Program-made: the position numbers and the translations under genes | Source of the DNA: JBLRWS01 sp047921075 | Lineage (GTDB): Bacteria > Bacteroidota > Rhodothermia > Balneolales > Balneolaceae | Assembly: GCA_047921075.1 (NCBI GenBank) | Contig: JBLRWS010000002.1 | Location: 1 to 64,000 of the forward strand | Length of the DNA: 64,000 nucleotides | Direction of reading: 5' to 3' | Part shown: positions 1 to 8,160 of the stretch, piece after piece | How the letters are laid out: each line of letters begins with the position of its first letter | How positions within the stretch are numbered: position 1 is the first letter of the stretch | Notes under the pieces: generated by a model | Databases searched by the model: none | Seen by the model: only the letters and a program-made list of their open reading frames with translations | Told to the model about the DNA's origin: nothing

Positions 1-16
1 CTCGAACACTCGACCT

Positions 17-32
17 TCCCGAGGCGTCGGGA
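17..32. repeat. Palindromic element TCCCGA-GGCG-TCGGGA
   Basis: Perfect 6-bp inverted repeat around a 4-nt centre. It sits where the anticodon loop of the tRNA-like sequence should be. It shares both arms, but not the centre, with the copy at 45-60. Confidence 0.6.
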
Positions 33-44
33 CAGGCGTTCTAA

Positions 45-60
45 TCCCGACACATCGGGA
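45..60. repeat. Palindromic element TCCCGA-CACA-TCGGGA
   Basis: Second copy of the 16-nt palindrome, with the same arms and a different 4-nt centre. It occupies the D loop of the tRNA-like sequence. Reading through the window, I noticed no further full copies. Confidence 0.6.
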
Positions 61-170
61 AACTACCGGACCAAATTTTCAAACCAAGCGAATCTAATAA
101 CTTTGATTCGAGAGCAGTAAAGATAGGGGTGTTTCGGATACGTTGTCAAGCTTTTCCTTCTGGCAACCGT

Positions 171-204
171 AAAAAAAGAGGCACTTGATCAATGGCGCCT
201 CTTT
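171..204 (-). terminator. Rho-independent terminator of the glutathione peroxidase gene
   Basis: AAAGAGGC (175-182) pairs with GCCTCTTT (197-204). On the minus strand the hairpin is followed by a run of seven T. It lies about 30 bp beyond the stop codon of the peroxidase gene. Confidence 0.8.
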
Positions 205-232
205 GATTGGGATTGGAATTAAAGTTTGAACT

Positions 233-778
233 TTATAGAGCTTGCTCAATTGCTTTGCGCAGCTCATCCGAATCTGGCGTAACGCTGCTTCGAAAGCGGC
301 GCAAGAGCGTTCCGTCTCGGCTCACCAAAAACTTTTCAAAATTCCAGCGAATGTCGCCGGTAAAATCTTCATTTTCGGCTGTAGTAAGATGGCGGAACAG
401 GGGGTGAATCTCCTCTCCGCGTACGTCCACTTTTGAAGCAAGTGGAAAGCCTACTCCGTAATTCACCTCGCAAAACTGTAGAATTTCTTCATCCGAGCCG
501 GGCTCCTGCCCACCAAAATTATTAGCCGGAAAGCCAACAACCGTCAAACCACTTTCTCGATAGCTCTCAAAAAGCTCTTGCAAGCCGGCATATTGAGGGG
601 TATATCCACACTCCGAGGCGGTGTTTACAATCAGAAGAAGGTCGCCCTCAAACTGGGCCAATGTAGTTTTTTTCCCATCTATCATATGGAAATCAAATGT
701 ATACACGTTCTCTACACGGTTCTGTTCGCTTGCAGCCATCAGAAATGGAATTAATATCAGAGTTATTATTTTACCCAT
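233..778 (-). CDS. Glutathione peroxidase-family thiol peroxidase with export signal
   Basis: A 181-residue Cys-type glutathione peroxidase homologue that would reduce hydroperoxides, probably with thioredoxin rather than glutathione, as most bacterial members do. The catalytic tetrad is visible: Cys57 in NTASECGYTP, Gln91 in NNFGGQ, and Trp145-Asn146 in IRWNFEKF. The peroxidatic residue is encoded as cysteine, not selenocysteine. Residues 1-17 form a hydrophobic signal-like stretch, so the enzyme is probably periplasmic or membrane-anchored. It is transcribed alone, divergent from the gene at 804 with only 25 bp between them, and ends in a clear terminator. Confidence 0.9.
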   Translation of the reverse strand: MGKIITLILIPFLMAASEQNRVENVYTFDFHMIDGKKTTLAQFEGDLLLIVNTASECGYTPQYAGLQELFESYRESGLTVVGFPANNFGGQEPGSDEEILQFCEVNYGVGFPLASKVDVRGEEIHPLFRHLTTAENEDFTGDIRWNFEKFLVSRDGTLLRRFRSSVTPDSDELRKAIEQAL

Positions 779-803
779 ACGTAATCAATTTTCTATATAA
801 ACC

Positions 804-1550
804 ATGACCATTAAAAAAATCGTTCCCAGCACAGCTGGTATCAGCTTTTTCGTAATACTCCTCATTTTTTGGCCTGCGCATATCAGCGCACAAATGTTCT
901 CAGTTGGTGAGCCCGAACGCACACTGCCGACCGGACTTGTCAATTACAGCACATTTTCTGTTAGCTGGGAATTTGCTGATTTCGAATCGCGCAGCGATCA
1001 GTTGGCTCTGTTCGAGCGGCCCGACTTCACTGATAGTGTACTGCGCTTTCGGTTCGATTCGCCGGGCTTGCGTATCAGCCTCGGTTTTGGCGGCTCTCTC
1101 ACCGGGATGAGTAATACATCTTACTTCAATGCCAATGCGCTCCTTTTTAACGATCTGCCCATTCTGCGGCGGCAGCGGTTCATGTTCGCGATCCCCATAC
1201 AGATCGTCACCGATTTTAAACAGGCACAAAACAACAACGCATCACGCGAGTTTCAGCAAAGTTCGTTTATTTTTGGGTCGGGTGCGGCCACACATCTTAA
1301 AATTGGCAATCGAGTCGATTTCACGGCCCGGGCCACCCCAAATTTTGGGTTCAGCTTCTCGCAGGGGAATGTGTTTGGCGGAAGTCTGTTTCGATTTATC
1401 GGCGAAACACGCTTCCATATCGCCAATGTATTTGGCAGCAACGCGCTGGCGATTGGATACGATTTTGACTACCGTGATTACGATGTAGATGGCGATCGCG
1501 ACGACGCGCGCTTTTTCTCTCACTCCATTACCCTCGGCATCGGATTTTAA
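804..1550 (+). CDS. Predicted outer-membrane beta-barrel protein, function unknown
   Basis: A 248-residue protein with an N-terminal signal peptide (hydrophobic residues about 12-26, likely cleaved after HISAQ). The rest alternates polar and aromatic residues and ends in a terminal Phe (SITLGIGF), as outer-membrane barrels typically do. There are no catalytic motifs. Many strands read like barrel segments, for example LRISLGFGGSL and FIGETRFHIANVF. It is followed after 4 bp by the small gene at 1555, so the two are probably co-transcribed. The barrel assignment is inferred from pattern; I do not recognise the family. Confidence 0.7.
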   Translation: MTIKKIVPSTAGISFFVILLIFWPAHISAQMFSVGEPERTLPTGLVNYSTFSVSWEFADFESRSDQLALFERPDFTDSVLRFRFDSPGLRISLGFGGSLTGMSNTSYFNANALLFNDLPILRRQRFMFAIPIQIVTDFKQAQNNNASREFQQSSFIFGSGAATHLKIGNRVDFTARATPNFGFSFSQGNVFGGSLFRFIGETRFHIANVFGSNALAIGYDFDYRDYDVDGDRDDARFFSHSITLGIGF

Positions 1551-1554
1551 CTCC

Positions 1555-1842
1555 ATGAAAATTGAAACGGTCATTTTGGAACTTGAATCGCTCTGCGAAC
1601 AGTGTGGATACACCATCCGGAAGGAGAGGGGTAGTTTTCGTGGCGACCAATGTGTGATTGAAGGGGAGAAGCTCATCGTCATCAACAAAAACCGCCCGCC
1701 CGAATCACAGGCCGGGATCCTTGCGCGCGTTTTACAAAATGCCAATCTTGATGAGATGTATGTGAAGCCGGCCGTGCGGAAACATCTCAGTGAGTTGTGG
1801 GATCGTATTGATCGGTTTGAAAGCGAAGAGATAATCGAATAG
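1555..1842 (+). CDS. Small conserved-type protein of unknown function
   Basis: Encodes 95 residues starting MKIETVILELESLCEQCG. The ATG at 1555 is chosen because the upstream gene stops at 1550; an in-frame start further upstream would overlap that gene by about 60 bp. The protein is soluble, with a mixed alpha/beta pattern and two cysteines in CEQCG near residue 15-18. It holds the segment GSFRGDQCVIEGEKLIVINK and an Arg/Lys-rich helical end. Similar short proteins follow other genes in Bacteroidota, but I cannot name a family. It lies 11 bp before the metallo-hydrolase gene and is probably in its operon. Confidence 0.75.
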   Translation: MKIETVILELESLCEQCGYTIRKERGSFRGDQCVIEGEKLIVINKNRPPESQAGILARVLQNANLDEMYVKPAVRKHLSELWDRIDRFESEEIIE

Positions 1843-1853
1843 TCATCAGCTTT

Positions 1854-2621
1854 ATGGAGCTACAGTGCACGTTTTTAGGTACCGGTACATCCATGGGTGT
1901 ACCGGTTGCCGGCGGATTTGGGCGTGATATGCTCAACGGCGATCCCCGAAATTCCCGGTATCGCTGTTCGGCGTGGATTCAGTCCGAACAGAGCTCTGTG
2001 GTTATCGATACCGGCCCGGAGTTTCGGTTACAGACCATCCGGTCGGGCATCCCCCGTATCGACCTGGTGCTTATAACCCACGAGCACATGGACCATATTG
2101 CCGGACTTGACGACCTTCGTTCTTACAACTACATGCAGGAGAGTTCTATTCCACTGTACACCAACGCACGCACGGCTGAGTCCATCCGGAGGCGGTTCAG
2201 CTATATGTTTGGCGAAGATAAATATCCCGGATCTACCAGTGTGGACATCAACGTAATTGATAAGCCCACAACCTTTCGCGACCTTGCCATTACTCCCCTG
2301 CATTACAATCACGGCAAAATTGATGTGCAGGGATACCGCATCAACAACCTGTCCTACATGACGGATGTAAAATCTATCCCCGAGGAAACGAAAGAGAAGG
2401 TGGCCGGCAGCTCTGTGCTGGTGGTAAGCGGGCTTCGGTGGGAGCCGCGCCACCCCACGCACCTTACCATACCGGAAGCGGTAGAACTCGCCAATGAGTT
2501 GGAAATCCCCAAAACGTACCTCATTCACATGAACTCATTTGTGGACCACGGCGACACCAATCGGCGGCTGCCCGACCATGTGCAGCTCGCATATGATATG
2601 CAGCAGATTACCATTCCCTAA
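1854..2621 (+). CDS. PhnP-like metallo-beta-lactamase-fold hydrolase
   Basis: A 255-residue MBL-fold enzyme. It opens with LGTGTSMGVP and carries the zinc motif THEHMDH (His76, His78, Asp80, His81), followed by GLDDLR, which is typical of the PhnP / cyclic phosphodiesterase branch. It ends with the late His motif YLIHMNSFVDH. PhnP acts on 5-phosphoribosyl 1,2-cyclic phosphate, but there is no phosphonate operon here, so the substrate is open (a cyclic nucleotide or other phosphodiester). No signal peptide is present, so it is cytoplasmic. It is the last gene of a three-gene plus-strand run and converges on the histidine kinase gene. Confidence 0.85.
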   Translation: MELQCTFLGTGTSMGVPVAGGFGRDMLNGDPRNSRYRCSAWIQSEQSSVVIDTGPEFRLQTIRSGIPRIDLVLITHEHMDHIAGLDDLRSYNYMQESSIPLYTNARTAESIRRRFSYMFGEDKYPGSTSVDINVIDKPTTFRDLAITPLHYNHGKIDVQGYRINNLSYMTDVKSIPEETKEKVAGSSVLVVSGLRWEPRHPTHLTIPEAVELANELEIPKTYLIHMNSFVDHGDTNRRLPDHVQLAYDMQQITIP

Positions 2622-2645
2622 GTGTGTGGCTTTCGCTCTGTTTCT

Positions 2646-3728
2646 TCAGAGCAACACGTGATTGGAGCGACTCAGGGTAAAACTAAACGTCGTTCCCTCT
2701 TTGCTGCTGTCGATCATCAGCTTTTCGCCGTGCGCTTCGATGATGTGCTTTACAATAGACAAACCGAGCCCGGTTCCTCCCTTTTCGCGCGATCGCGATT
2801 TATCCACCCGGAAAAACCGCTCCGTAACCCGGGGTATATCTTTGGTGTCTATGCCAATGCCCGTATCCTGTATGTACACCAACACCTTCTCCTTTTCGGG
2901 TTTGTAGTCGTTTACGCCAATTACCACCCGGCCGTTTGGTTTATTGTATTTGATGGCGTTTTCGATCAGGTTTATCAGCACCTGTTTCACCTGATTGCGA
3001 TCGGCCAATACTTGTATGTTTTTATCAATGCTCTCCAAAATAATATCCACCTCTTCATTTTGTGCTTTATACTGCAGTGACTCCACCACATCCAAAATCA
3101 AATCTTTCAGGTATACATCACGAAAGTTTGATTTTAACTCTCCGGTTTCAAGGCGGGATATCTCCATCAGGTCTTTGGTCAGATAGGTGAGGCGGTTTAC
3201 ATTCCGCATCGCTTTTTTAAGAAATACTTCGTTCACTTCATCATCATGCACAGCGCCATTTAGCAGGGTTTCGATAAATCCCTGAATGGCAAAGATGGGT
3301 GTTTTTAGCTCGTGGGATATGTCTCCAATAAATTCCTTTCGGTAGTTCTCAATTTTATTCAGCCGGCGAATCTCCTTCTCAACAGTATTGCTGGCGCGAA
3401 TGGCCCGAAACACCAGCTCGTCCAGTTCGTCGATCTCTTCTTCCCTTACCGACTCGTACTCCTCGAAGCGTTTGGCGGATATGTTTTTGAGAATTTTCCT
3501 CAGCTTGAGCATCCGTTTCCGAAGCTGAATAAAGAAAATGCCATACGCGGCGGGCAGTGCAATTACGAACAGCAGTCCGCCAAAAAGAAGGGCTCGCCCT
3601 AACGCTGTATCGAACAGGACATACACCAATAGCATTGCCAGAAACGAGATGGCAGCAGCGGTAAGCAGCGCATTCCGCAAAGCCAGGCGGGAGTAGCCCG
3701 GCTTTTTAAACACATTTTTTTCACTCAT
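2646..3728 (-). CDS. PhoR-type sensor histidine kinase
   Basis: A 360-residue membrane sensor kinase. It has two transmembrane helices (about residues 20-38 and 47-67) with almost no periplasmic loop. A linker of HAMP or coiled-coil type follows, then a HisKA domain with phospho-acceptor His139 in GDISHELKTP. The HATPase domain shows an N box (LINLIENAIKYNKP), G1 (DTGIGI) and G2 (GGTGLGL). The lack of a sizeable external domain fits PhoR-like kinases that sense through partners. The gene starts 3 bp after the response regulator stops, so the two form an operon. Phosphate sensing is inferred from similarity; no pst genes are in the window, though two phosphatases are at 51.8-54.2 kb. Confidence 0.9.
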   Translation of the reverse strand: MSEKNVFKKPGYSRLALRNALLTAAAISFLAMLLVYVLFDTALGRALLFGGLLFVIALPAAYGIFFIQLRKRMLKLRKILKNISAKRFEEYESVREEEIDELDELVFRAIRASNTVEKEIRRLNKIENYRKEFIGDISHELKTPIFAIQGFIETLLNGAVHDDEVNEVFLKKAMRNVNRLTYLTKDLMEISRLETGELKSNFRDVYLKDLILDVVESLQYKAQNEEVDIILESIDKNIQVLADRNQVKQVLINLIENAIKYNKPNGRVVIGVNDYKPEKEKVLVYIQDTGIGIDTKDIPRVTERFFRVDKSRSREKGGTGLGLSIVKHIIEAHGEKLMIDSSKEGTTFSFTLSRSNHVLL

Positions 3729-3731
3729 TGG

Positions 3732-4409
3732 TTACTCTTTAAAACGATACCCTACACCTTTCACCGTTTCAATGTAATGATCTCCCAGTTTTTCGCGAAT
3801 TTTTCGTACATGAACATCCACCGTGCGATCAACCACATAAATATTGTCTCCCCACACTTTGTTTAGCAGTGTCTGGCGGTCGCGGACTTTCCCTCTTTTA
3901 CTTGCCAGATAATAGAGCAGTTCGAACTCTTTGCGAGGCAGTTGAAATTCTTCGTCCTTTTTTTTGACGATGTATCGGTCTTTGTCTATTTCCAAGTCGT
4001 GCACATGTAGAACGTTGGCTACAACTTCGCTTTCGGAGAAGCGGCGTAGCACCGCGCGAATACGCGACATTAATTTGGTGGGGCTGATCGGTTTGGTCAC
4101 ATAGTCATCTGCGCCGCTGTCCAAGCCTTGTACTTCTGTTTTTTCGTCTCCTCGCGCAGTTAAAAAGATGACGGGAATATGCTTCAGTTTATCGTCAGTC
4201 CGCATCTTTTCGCACACTTCCAGACCATCCATCTTGGGCATCATAATGTCGAGCAGTACAAGGTCGGGTTTGTTTTCGCGGGCCGATTCGAGTGCGCTTA
4301 CCCCATCTTCGGCTTTCAGTACGTTAAACCCCTCTTTTATTAGGTTGTATTCAATCAGGTCAAGAAGGTCCTGTTCATCATCAACAACGAGAATGGTCTG
4401 TTTCGGCAA
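3732..4409 (-). CDS. OmpR/PhoB-family response regulator
   Basis: 225 residues. The receiver domain has the acidic pair Asp10-Asp11, the phospho-acceptor Asp54 in LLDIMMP, Thr84 and Lys106 (VTKPISP). The C-terminal winged-helix domain has the recognition-helix pattern RTVDVHVRKIREKLGD and ends in GVGYRF, as PhoB and OmpR proteins do. It is the first gene of the regulator-kinase pair with the kinase at 2646-3728. It activates or represses promoters when phosphorylated by that kinase. The 63-bp gap to ruvA makes read-through from the repair genes possible. Confidence 0.92.
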   Translation of the reverse strand: MPKQTILVVDDEQDLLDLIEYNLIKEGFNVLKAEDGVSALESARENKPDLVLLDIMMPKMDGLEVCEKMRTDDKLKHIPVIFLTARGDEKTEVQGLDSGADDYVTKPISPTKLMSRIRAVLRRFSESEVVANVLHVHDLEIDKDRYIVKKKDEEFQLPRKEFELLYYLASKRGKVRDRQTLLNKVWGDNIYVVDRTVDVHVRKIREKLGDHYIETVKGVGYRFKE

Positions 4410-4472
4410 AATACGGGCAATTTGGTTTGGAATGGGTGTGCTTAAACATACTAAGCGGGTATTAAGAAACTA

Positions 4473-5063
4473 TTACCTTTTCATTTCTGAGAGGGCGGCC
4501 TTTACCACGGCAGAAACATCCAGATCCTTCTCTTTTTGCAGGATCTCGGCTACGGTCTTTTCGGCACCCCGTTTTCCAAAACCGAGTGCTTCCAGTGCCG
4601 ATATCGCCTCTTGCCGCACTCCACCGGCACCACCCGATGTGGAGGCAGCGGCCGCTGCTCCTTCAAAGAGTTTGTCTTTTAGCTCCAATACCATCCGCTC
4701 GGCGGTCTTTTTCCCAATGCCGGAGATAGAGGAGAGGGCTCCGGTATCTTGCCCAGCTATCGCATCCACTAAATTCGATGCCGGCATTCCGCTTAAAATG
4801 GTTAGTGCCAGCTTGGGGCCGATCCCTTTTACCGTGATGAGTTGCTCGAACAGTGTTTTTTCGCTTTGGTGTAAAAACCCAAACAACCGCTGATCGCTTT
4901 CGGTAAAATGGTGATGTATCAGCAGCCTGGTTTCGGCACCCTCCGAAGGCAGGTTGTCGGATGTCTGCGTGGAAATTTCAACGCGGTACCCCACTCCCTG
5001 TACATCAACATAGCACAACTGTTCTTCTTTACCGGCCAAAATTCCTTGCAAAAATGCGATCAT
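4473..5063 (-). CDS. ruvA: Holliday junction branch migration protein RuvA
   Basis: 196 residues, the normal RuvA length. The N-terminal OB-fold starts MIAFLQGIL and contains the GVGYRVEIS strand. The helix-hairpin-helix region shows TVKGIGPKLALTIL and ISGIGKKTAERMVLELKDKL. A flexible Ala/Gly linker precedes the C-terminal UBA-like domain III (ISALEALGFGKRGAEKTVAEI), which contacts RuvB. As a tetramer it binds four-way junctions and loads the RuvB helicase. It lies 13 bp downstream of ruvC, so ruvCA form one transcription unit; ruvB is not in the window. Confidence 0.95.
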   Translation of the reverse strand: MIAFLQGILAGKEEQLCYVDVQGVGYRVEISTQTSDNLPSEGAETRLLIHHHFTESDQRLFGFLHQSEKTLFEQLITVKGIGPKLALTILSGMPASNLVDAIAGQDTGALSSISGIGKKTAERMVLELKDKLFEGAAAAASTSGGAGGVRQEAISALEALGFGKRGAEKTVAEILQKEKDLDVSAVVKAALSEMKR

Positions 5064-5076
5064 ACGGTATACTCAA

Positions 5077-5643
5077 TTAATGTTTCTTTACGCGATCTGG
5101 GTTCTGCTCCATAAACGCCGCCCACCCCGATTTGCTATTATTTTGGTGCGTCTTTTTGCTTTGGCCGGCAACTGAATTCCGGCGCATATGATGGCACCAG
5201 GCCACGGCCAATGCGTCGGTAGCGTCGTTCGTAAGGGAGACATCACCAAGCTCCATCATCCGCTGTAACATGCTTGCCACCTGTTTTTTGCTGGCATTTC
5301 CATTCCCGGTAATCGCCTTTTTTACCGCCTTGGGATAATATTCTGCTATTTGAAGTCCGCTGTTCGTTACGGCCAGAATAGCGGCTGCCTGGGCGCGGCC
5401 AAGTTTTAGCATGGCCAGGGGGTCGGACCCGTATACCGGTGTTTCCACCGCACATTCATCCGGTTTATGGATAGACACCAACTCGCTCACCTCTTCGAAG
5501 ATGGTTTGCAGCCGGCGCGTATGATCATCGATATCGTGCGTGCGTATTACACCGATGGCAAGTGGAGTGAAAATCCGGTTGTTCTCTTCTAACACCGCAT
5601 AGCCGGTAGCGCGTGAACCAGGGTCGATGCCAAGAATTTTCAT
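5077..5643 (-). CDS. ruvC: Crossover junction endodeoxyribonuclease RuvC
   Basis: 188 residues from the ATG at 5643. An in-frame upstream Met at 5736 would add 31 non-homologous residues and overlap fabI, so it is rejected. The RNase H-fold catalytic acids are visible: Asp7 in GIDPGSR, Glu67 in CAVETPVYG, and Asp140 and Asp143 in NDATDALAVAWCH. The enzyme resolves Holliday junctions by paired nicks. The basic, Gln/Asn/Lys-rich tail after residue 155 is a little longer than in E. coli. It is followed directly by ruvA. Confidence 0.94.
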   Translation of the reverse strand: MKILGIDPGSRATGYAVLEENNRIFTPLAIGVIRTHDIDDHTRRLQTIFEEVSELVSIHKPDECAVETPVYGSDPLAMLKLGRAQAAAILAVTNSGLQIAEYYPKAVKKAITGNGNASKKQVASMLQRMMELGDVSLTNDATDALAVAWCHHMRRNSVAGQSKKTHQNNSKSGWAAFMEQNPDRVKKH

Positions 5644-5698
5644 ACCGTCTGTGTTGGTTCCGTTTATGCCAATTTGGCCGGTGGTGCCGCCTCGCAGA

Positions 5699-6535
5699 TT
5701 ACTCTTCGTCCGAGTAGAGTCTTTCGAGCCCTTCAATCATCTCTTCCGAAATACCCGCTGTCGAGAAGCCCCCGTCGTGAAACAGATTCTGCATGGTCAC
5801 TTTGCGCGTCAGGTCCGAAAAGAGCGTGACGCAGTAATCGGCACACTCGTCGGCGCTGGGATTGCCCAGTGGAGCAATTTTTTCTGCAAAGGTGTACATG
5901 CTGTCGAACCCTTTAATGCCCGATCCCGCCGAGGTTTTGGTTGGCGCCTGTGATACGGTATTAACCCGAATACCGCGCTCGGCCAGCCGACTTCCGTAGT
6001 TTCTGGCAATGCTTTCTAAAAGCGCCTTCGCATCATTCATGTCAGAATACTTTGAGAAAATGCGCTGCGCACCAATGTACGTTAATGCGATAACACTGCC
6101 GCCATCATTCAAAATACCCGCTTTGTCGGCGTGGTGAAGAACCTTATGCAGCGAAATGGCGGAAATATCGAGTGTTTGGTTGTACCAGTTGTAATTGATA
6201 TCGGCATACGCCTTTTTCTTGCGGATATTGGGCGACATGCCGATAGCGTGCAAAATGAAATCCACACTGCCCAGCTCTTCTTTCACCTGTTCCATCATCT
6301 CTTCCACATTCGCCTCATCGCTCACATCACACGGAATGATGGGGGCGTTGGTCTCTTCGCTCAACGCGTTCAGCGTACCCAACCGTAGGGCGATCGGAGC
6401 GTTAGATAGCACAAAGTCGGCTCCCTCGCGTTTACAGGCCAAGGCAATGCGCCACGCAATGCTTCGCTCATCCAGCGCACCAAAAATAATTCCTTTTTTT
6501 CCTTTCAGTAATCCATAGCTCGGTGTATCAGACAT
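5699..6535 (-). CDS. fabI: Enoyl-[acyl-carrier-protein] reductase (NADH), FabI type
   Basis: 278 residues. It is an SDR-fold enzyme that performs the last reduction of fatty-acid elongation. It starts with the divergent FabI glycine region (KKGIIFGALDERSIAWRIA) and has the HAIG segment at 96-99. The catalytic FabI pair lies in YSDMNDAK (Tyr163 and Lys170, spacing Y-x6-K), followed by the cofactor/substrate loop GIRVNTVSQAPTKTSAGSG. An unusually good Shine-Dalgarno, AAGGAGA, lies on the minus strand at 6543-6549, 7 nt before the ATG, which supports this start. It heads a minus-strand run with ruvC and ruvA; the 55-bp gap to ruvC allows co-transcription. Confidence 0.95.
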   Translation of the reverse strand: MSDTPSYGLLKGKKGIIFGALDERSIAWRIALACKREGADFVLSNAPIALRLGTLNALSEETNAPIIPCDVSDEANVEEMMEQVKEELGSVDFILHAIGMSPNIRKKKAYADINYNWYNQTLDISAISLHKVLHHADKAGILNDGGSVIALTYIGAQRIFSKYSDMNDAKALLESIARNYGSRLAERGIRVNTVSQAPTKTSAGSGIKGFDSMYTFAEKIAPLGNPSADECADYCVTLFSDLTRKVTMQNLFHDGGFSTAGISEEMIEGLERLYSDEE

Positions 6536-6721
6536 AAACAGGTCTCCTTCATTTGGTTAGTTTCACGGGAAAATAACACCTTCACCTGTCAGATCGAAAT
6601 AGGAGGGTGCATATCATCGTGTCCTTTTTTTGCCGGGCCGGGTATTGTAAATCATTGTACAAGTACCTATCTTATCAGACTCTGCATTTTTTATTCAATT
6701 ATTGATTTACGTGTCTGTGTA

Positions 6722-8062
6722 ATGTTTGAAGATTTGTCTTCTAAAATAGAATCAGCCGTCCAGTCCCTGAAAGGTCAATCCAGGATCACGGATGTTAATA
6801 TCGCTGAAACCGTTCGGGAAATTCGCCGCGCCCTGCTGGACGCCGACGTAAATCTTGAGGTTGCCCGCCAATTTACCGCCGATGTAAAGGAGCGCGTTAT
6901 GGGATCGGATGTTCTCACCTCCGTAAATCCCGGCCAGCTGTTTACCAAAATTGTCTATGACGAAATGGTAAAAGTGCTTGGCGAAACACGCAGCGACATT
7001 GCCGTGGCATCCAAGCCGCCTACGGTTATTCTTGTTGCCGGTTTACAGGGCTCTGGTAAAACCACGTTTGTTGGTAAACTGGCCCTGTATCTCAAAAAAG
7101 AGAACAACCGAAATCCAATTCTTGCAGCGGCCGATGTTTACCGTCCCGCCGCTATTGATCAGCTAAAAACCCTGGCCGAAAGTATTCAGGTTCCCGTCTA
7201 CTCTATCCAGCAAAAAGATCCGGTCCGGGTAGCGAAAGAAGCCGTATCCATGGCCAAGAGCCTGGCGCTGGATACAGTCATAATTGACACGGCCGGGCGC
7301 CTGCACGTAGATGAAAAAATGATGCAGGAAGTGGCCGATATTAAAGCCGCCGTACAGCCCGACGAAATACTGTTCGTGGTAGACGCCATGACGGGACAAG
7401 ATGCCGTAAATACGGCCAAGGCATTTAATGATACCATCGACTTTGATGGTGTGGTGCTCTCAAAAATGGATGGCGATACCCGTGGCGGAGCTGCACTCTC
7501 TATTCGAACAGTGGTGCAAAAACCCATTAAGTTTATGAGTACCGGCGAGAAGCTCGATGCGCTTACGCCGTTTTATCCCGATCGCCTGGCCCAGCGTATT
7601 TTGGGGATGGGTGATGTGGTGTCGCTGGTAGAAAAAGCGCAAGAGCAGTTTGATGAAGAGCAGGCTCAAAAGCTCAAGAAAAAAATTAAGTCAGATAAGT
7701 TTGATCTGAACGACTTTCTGGAGCAGATCCAGAAAATTAAAAACATGGGCAACCTAACCGATTTGGTTGGGATGATTCCCGGAGCCGACAAAGCACTTGA
7801 AAACGCCGATTTTGATGAAGAGTCATTTCAGCCGATTGAAGCGATCATTCTGTCGATGACGCCCGAAGAGCGAGCCAACCCCGACCTGCTGAACGGCAGC
7901 CGGCGCCGGCGCATTGCCAATGGCTCCGGTACCTCGGTTCGTGAAATCAACGAGCTGATGAAGCAGTTTGACCAAATGAAGAAAATGATGAAAACCATGT
8001 CCAAGATGGGGACGATGGGCCGCGCAATGCAGGGCCTGAAGAATCTCCCGCTTGGGCGCTAA
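6722..8062 (+). CDS. ffh: Signal recognition particle GTPase Ffh (SRP54)
   Basis: 446 residues, typical length. The N domain is at about 1-90. The G domain has the P-loop GLQGSGKTT (107-115), the DTAGR motif and LSKMDGDTRGG. The methionine-rich M domain at the C-terminus (QFDQMKKMMKTMSKMG) binds 4.5S RNA and signal peptides, preceded by the SRRRRIANGSGTSV RNA-binding turn. It targets nascent membrane proteins to the receptor FtsY, whose gene begins at 63290 in this window. It leads the rpsP-rimM-trmD-rplS cluster, a common arrangement, with 98 bp before rpsP. I saw no 4.5S RNA gene. Confidence 0.97.
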   Translation: MFEDLSSKIESAVQSLKGQSRITDVNIAETVREIRRALLDADVNLEVARQFTADVKERVMGSDVLTSVNPGQLFTKIVYDEMVKVLGETRSDIAVASKPPTVILVAGLQGSGKTTFVGKLALYLKKENNRNPILAAADVYRPAAIDQLKTLAESIQVPVYSIQQKDPVRVAKEAVSMAKSLALDTVIIDTAGRLHVDEKMMQEVADIKAAVQPDEILFVVDAMTGQDAVNTAKAFNDTIDFDGVVLSKMDGDTRGGAALSIRTVVQKPIKFMSTGEKLDALTPFYPDRLAQRILGMGDVVSLVEKAQEQFDEEQAQKLKKKIKSDKFDLNDFLEQIQKIKNMGNLTDLVGMIPGADKALENADFDEESFQPIEAIILSMTPEERANPDLLNGSRRRRIANGSGTSVREINELMKQFDQMKKMMKTMSKMGTMGRAMQGLKNLPLGR

Positions 8063-8160
8063 ACAATATACGTAAACCCTTATCGCGATTGGAAGAACCT
8101 GATGCATCTACACTTCTGAACGCCACGATTTGAAACAATAAGTTAAACCGGAGTAAATCA

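Larger units (their letters stand above)
1..72 (-). pseudogene. tRNA-like sequence (Arg-like backbone), 3' end cut by window edge, with two palindromic inserts
   Basis: Read on the minus strand from position 72, the sequence opens with GGTCCGG, then TA, a GTTT/GAAC-type D stem, and ends at the window edge in GGTCGAGTGTTCGAG, which is a normal variable loop and T-arm start. The D loop (45-60) and the anticodon loop plus its 3' stem strand (17-32) are each occupied by a 16-nt palindrome of the form TCCCGA-N4-TCGGGA. No ordinary 7-nt anticodon loop can be drawn, so no anticodon is assigned. The acceptor 3' strand lies outside the window. It could be a tRNA decayed by insertion of small palindromes, or an RNA of unknown function. 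The tRNA origin is fairly clear; the loss of function is inferred. Confidence 0.5.

Noticed and set aside
1..72. Intact tRNA-Arg
   Set aside because: The anticodon arm cannot form a 7-nt loop with a normal stem, so an intact tRNA-Arg cannot be claimed from this window.
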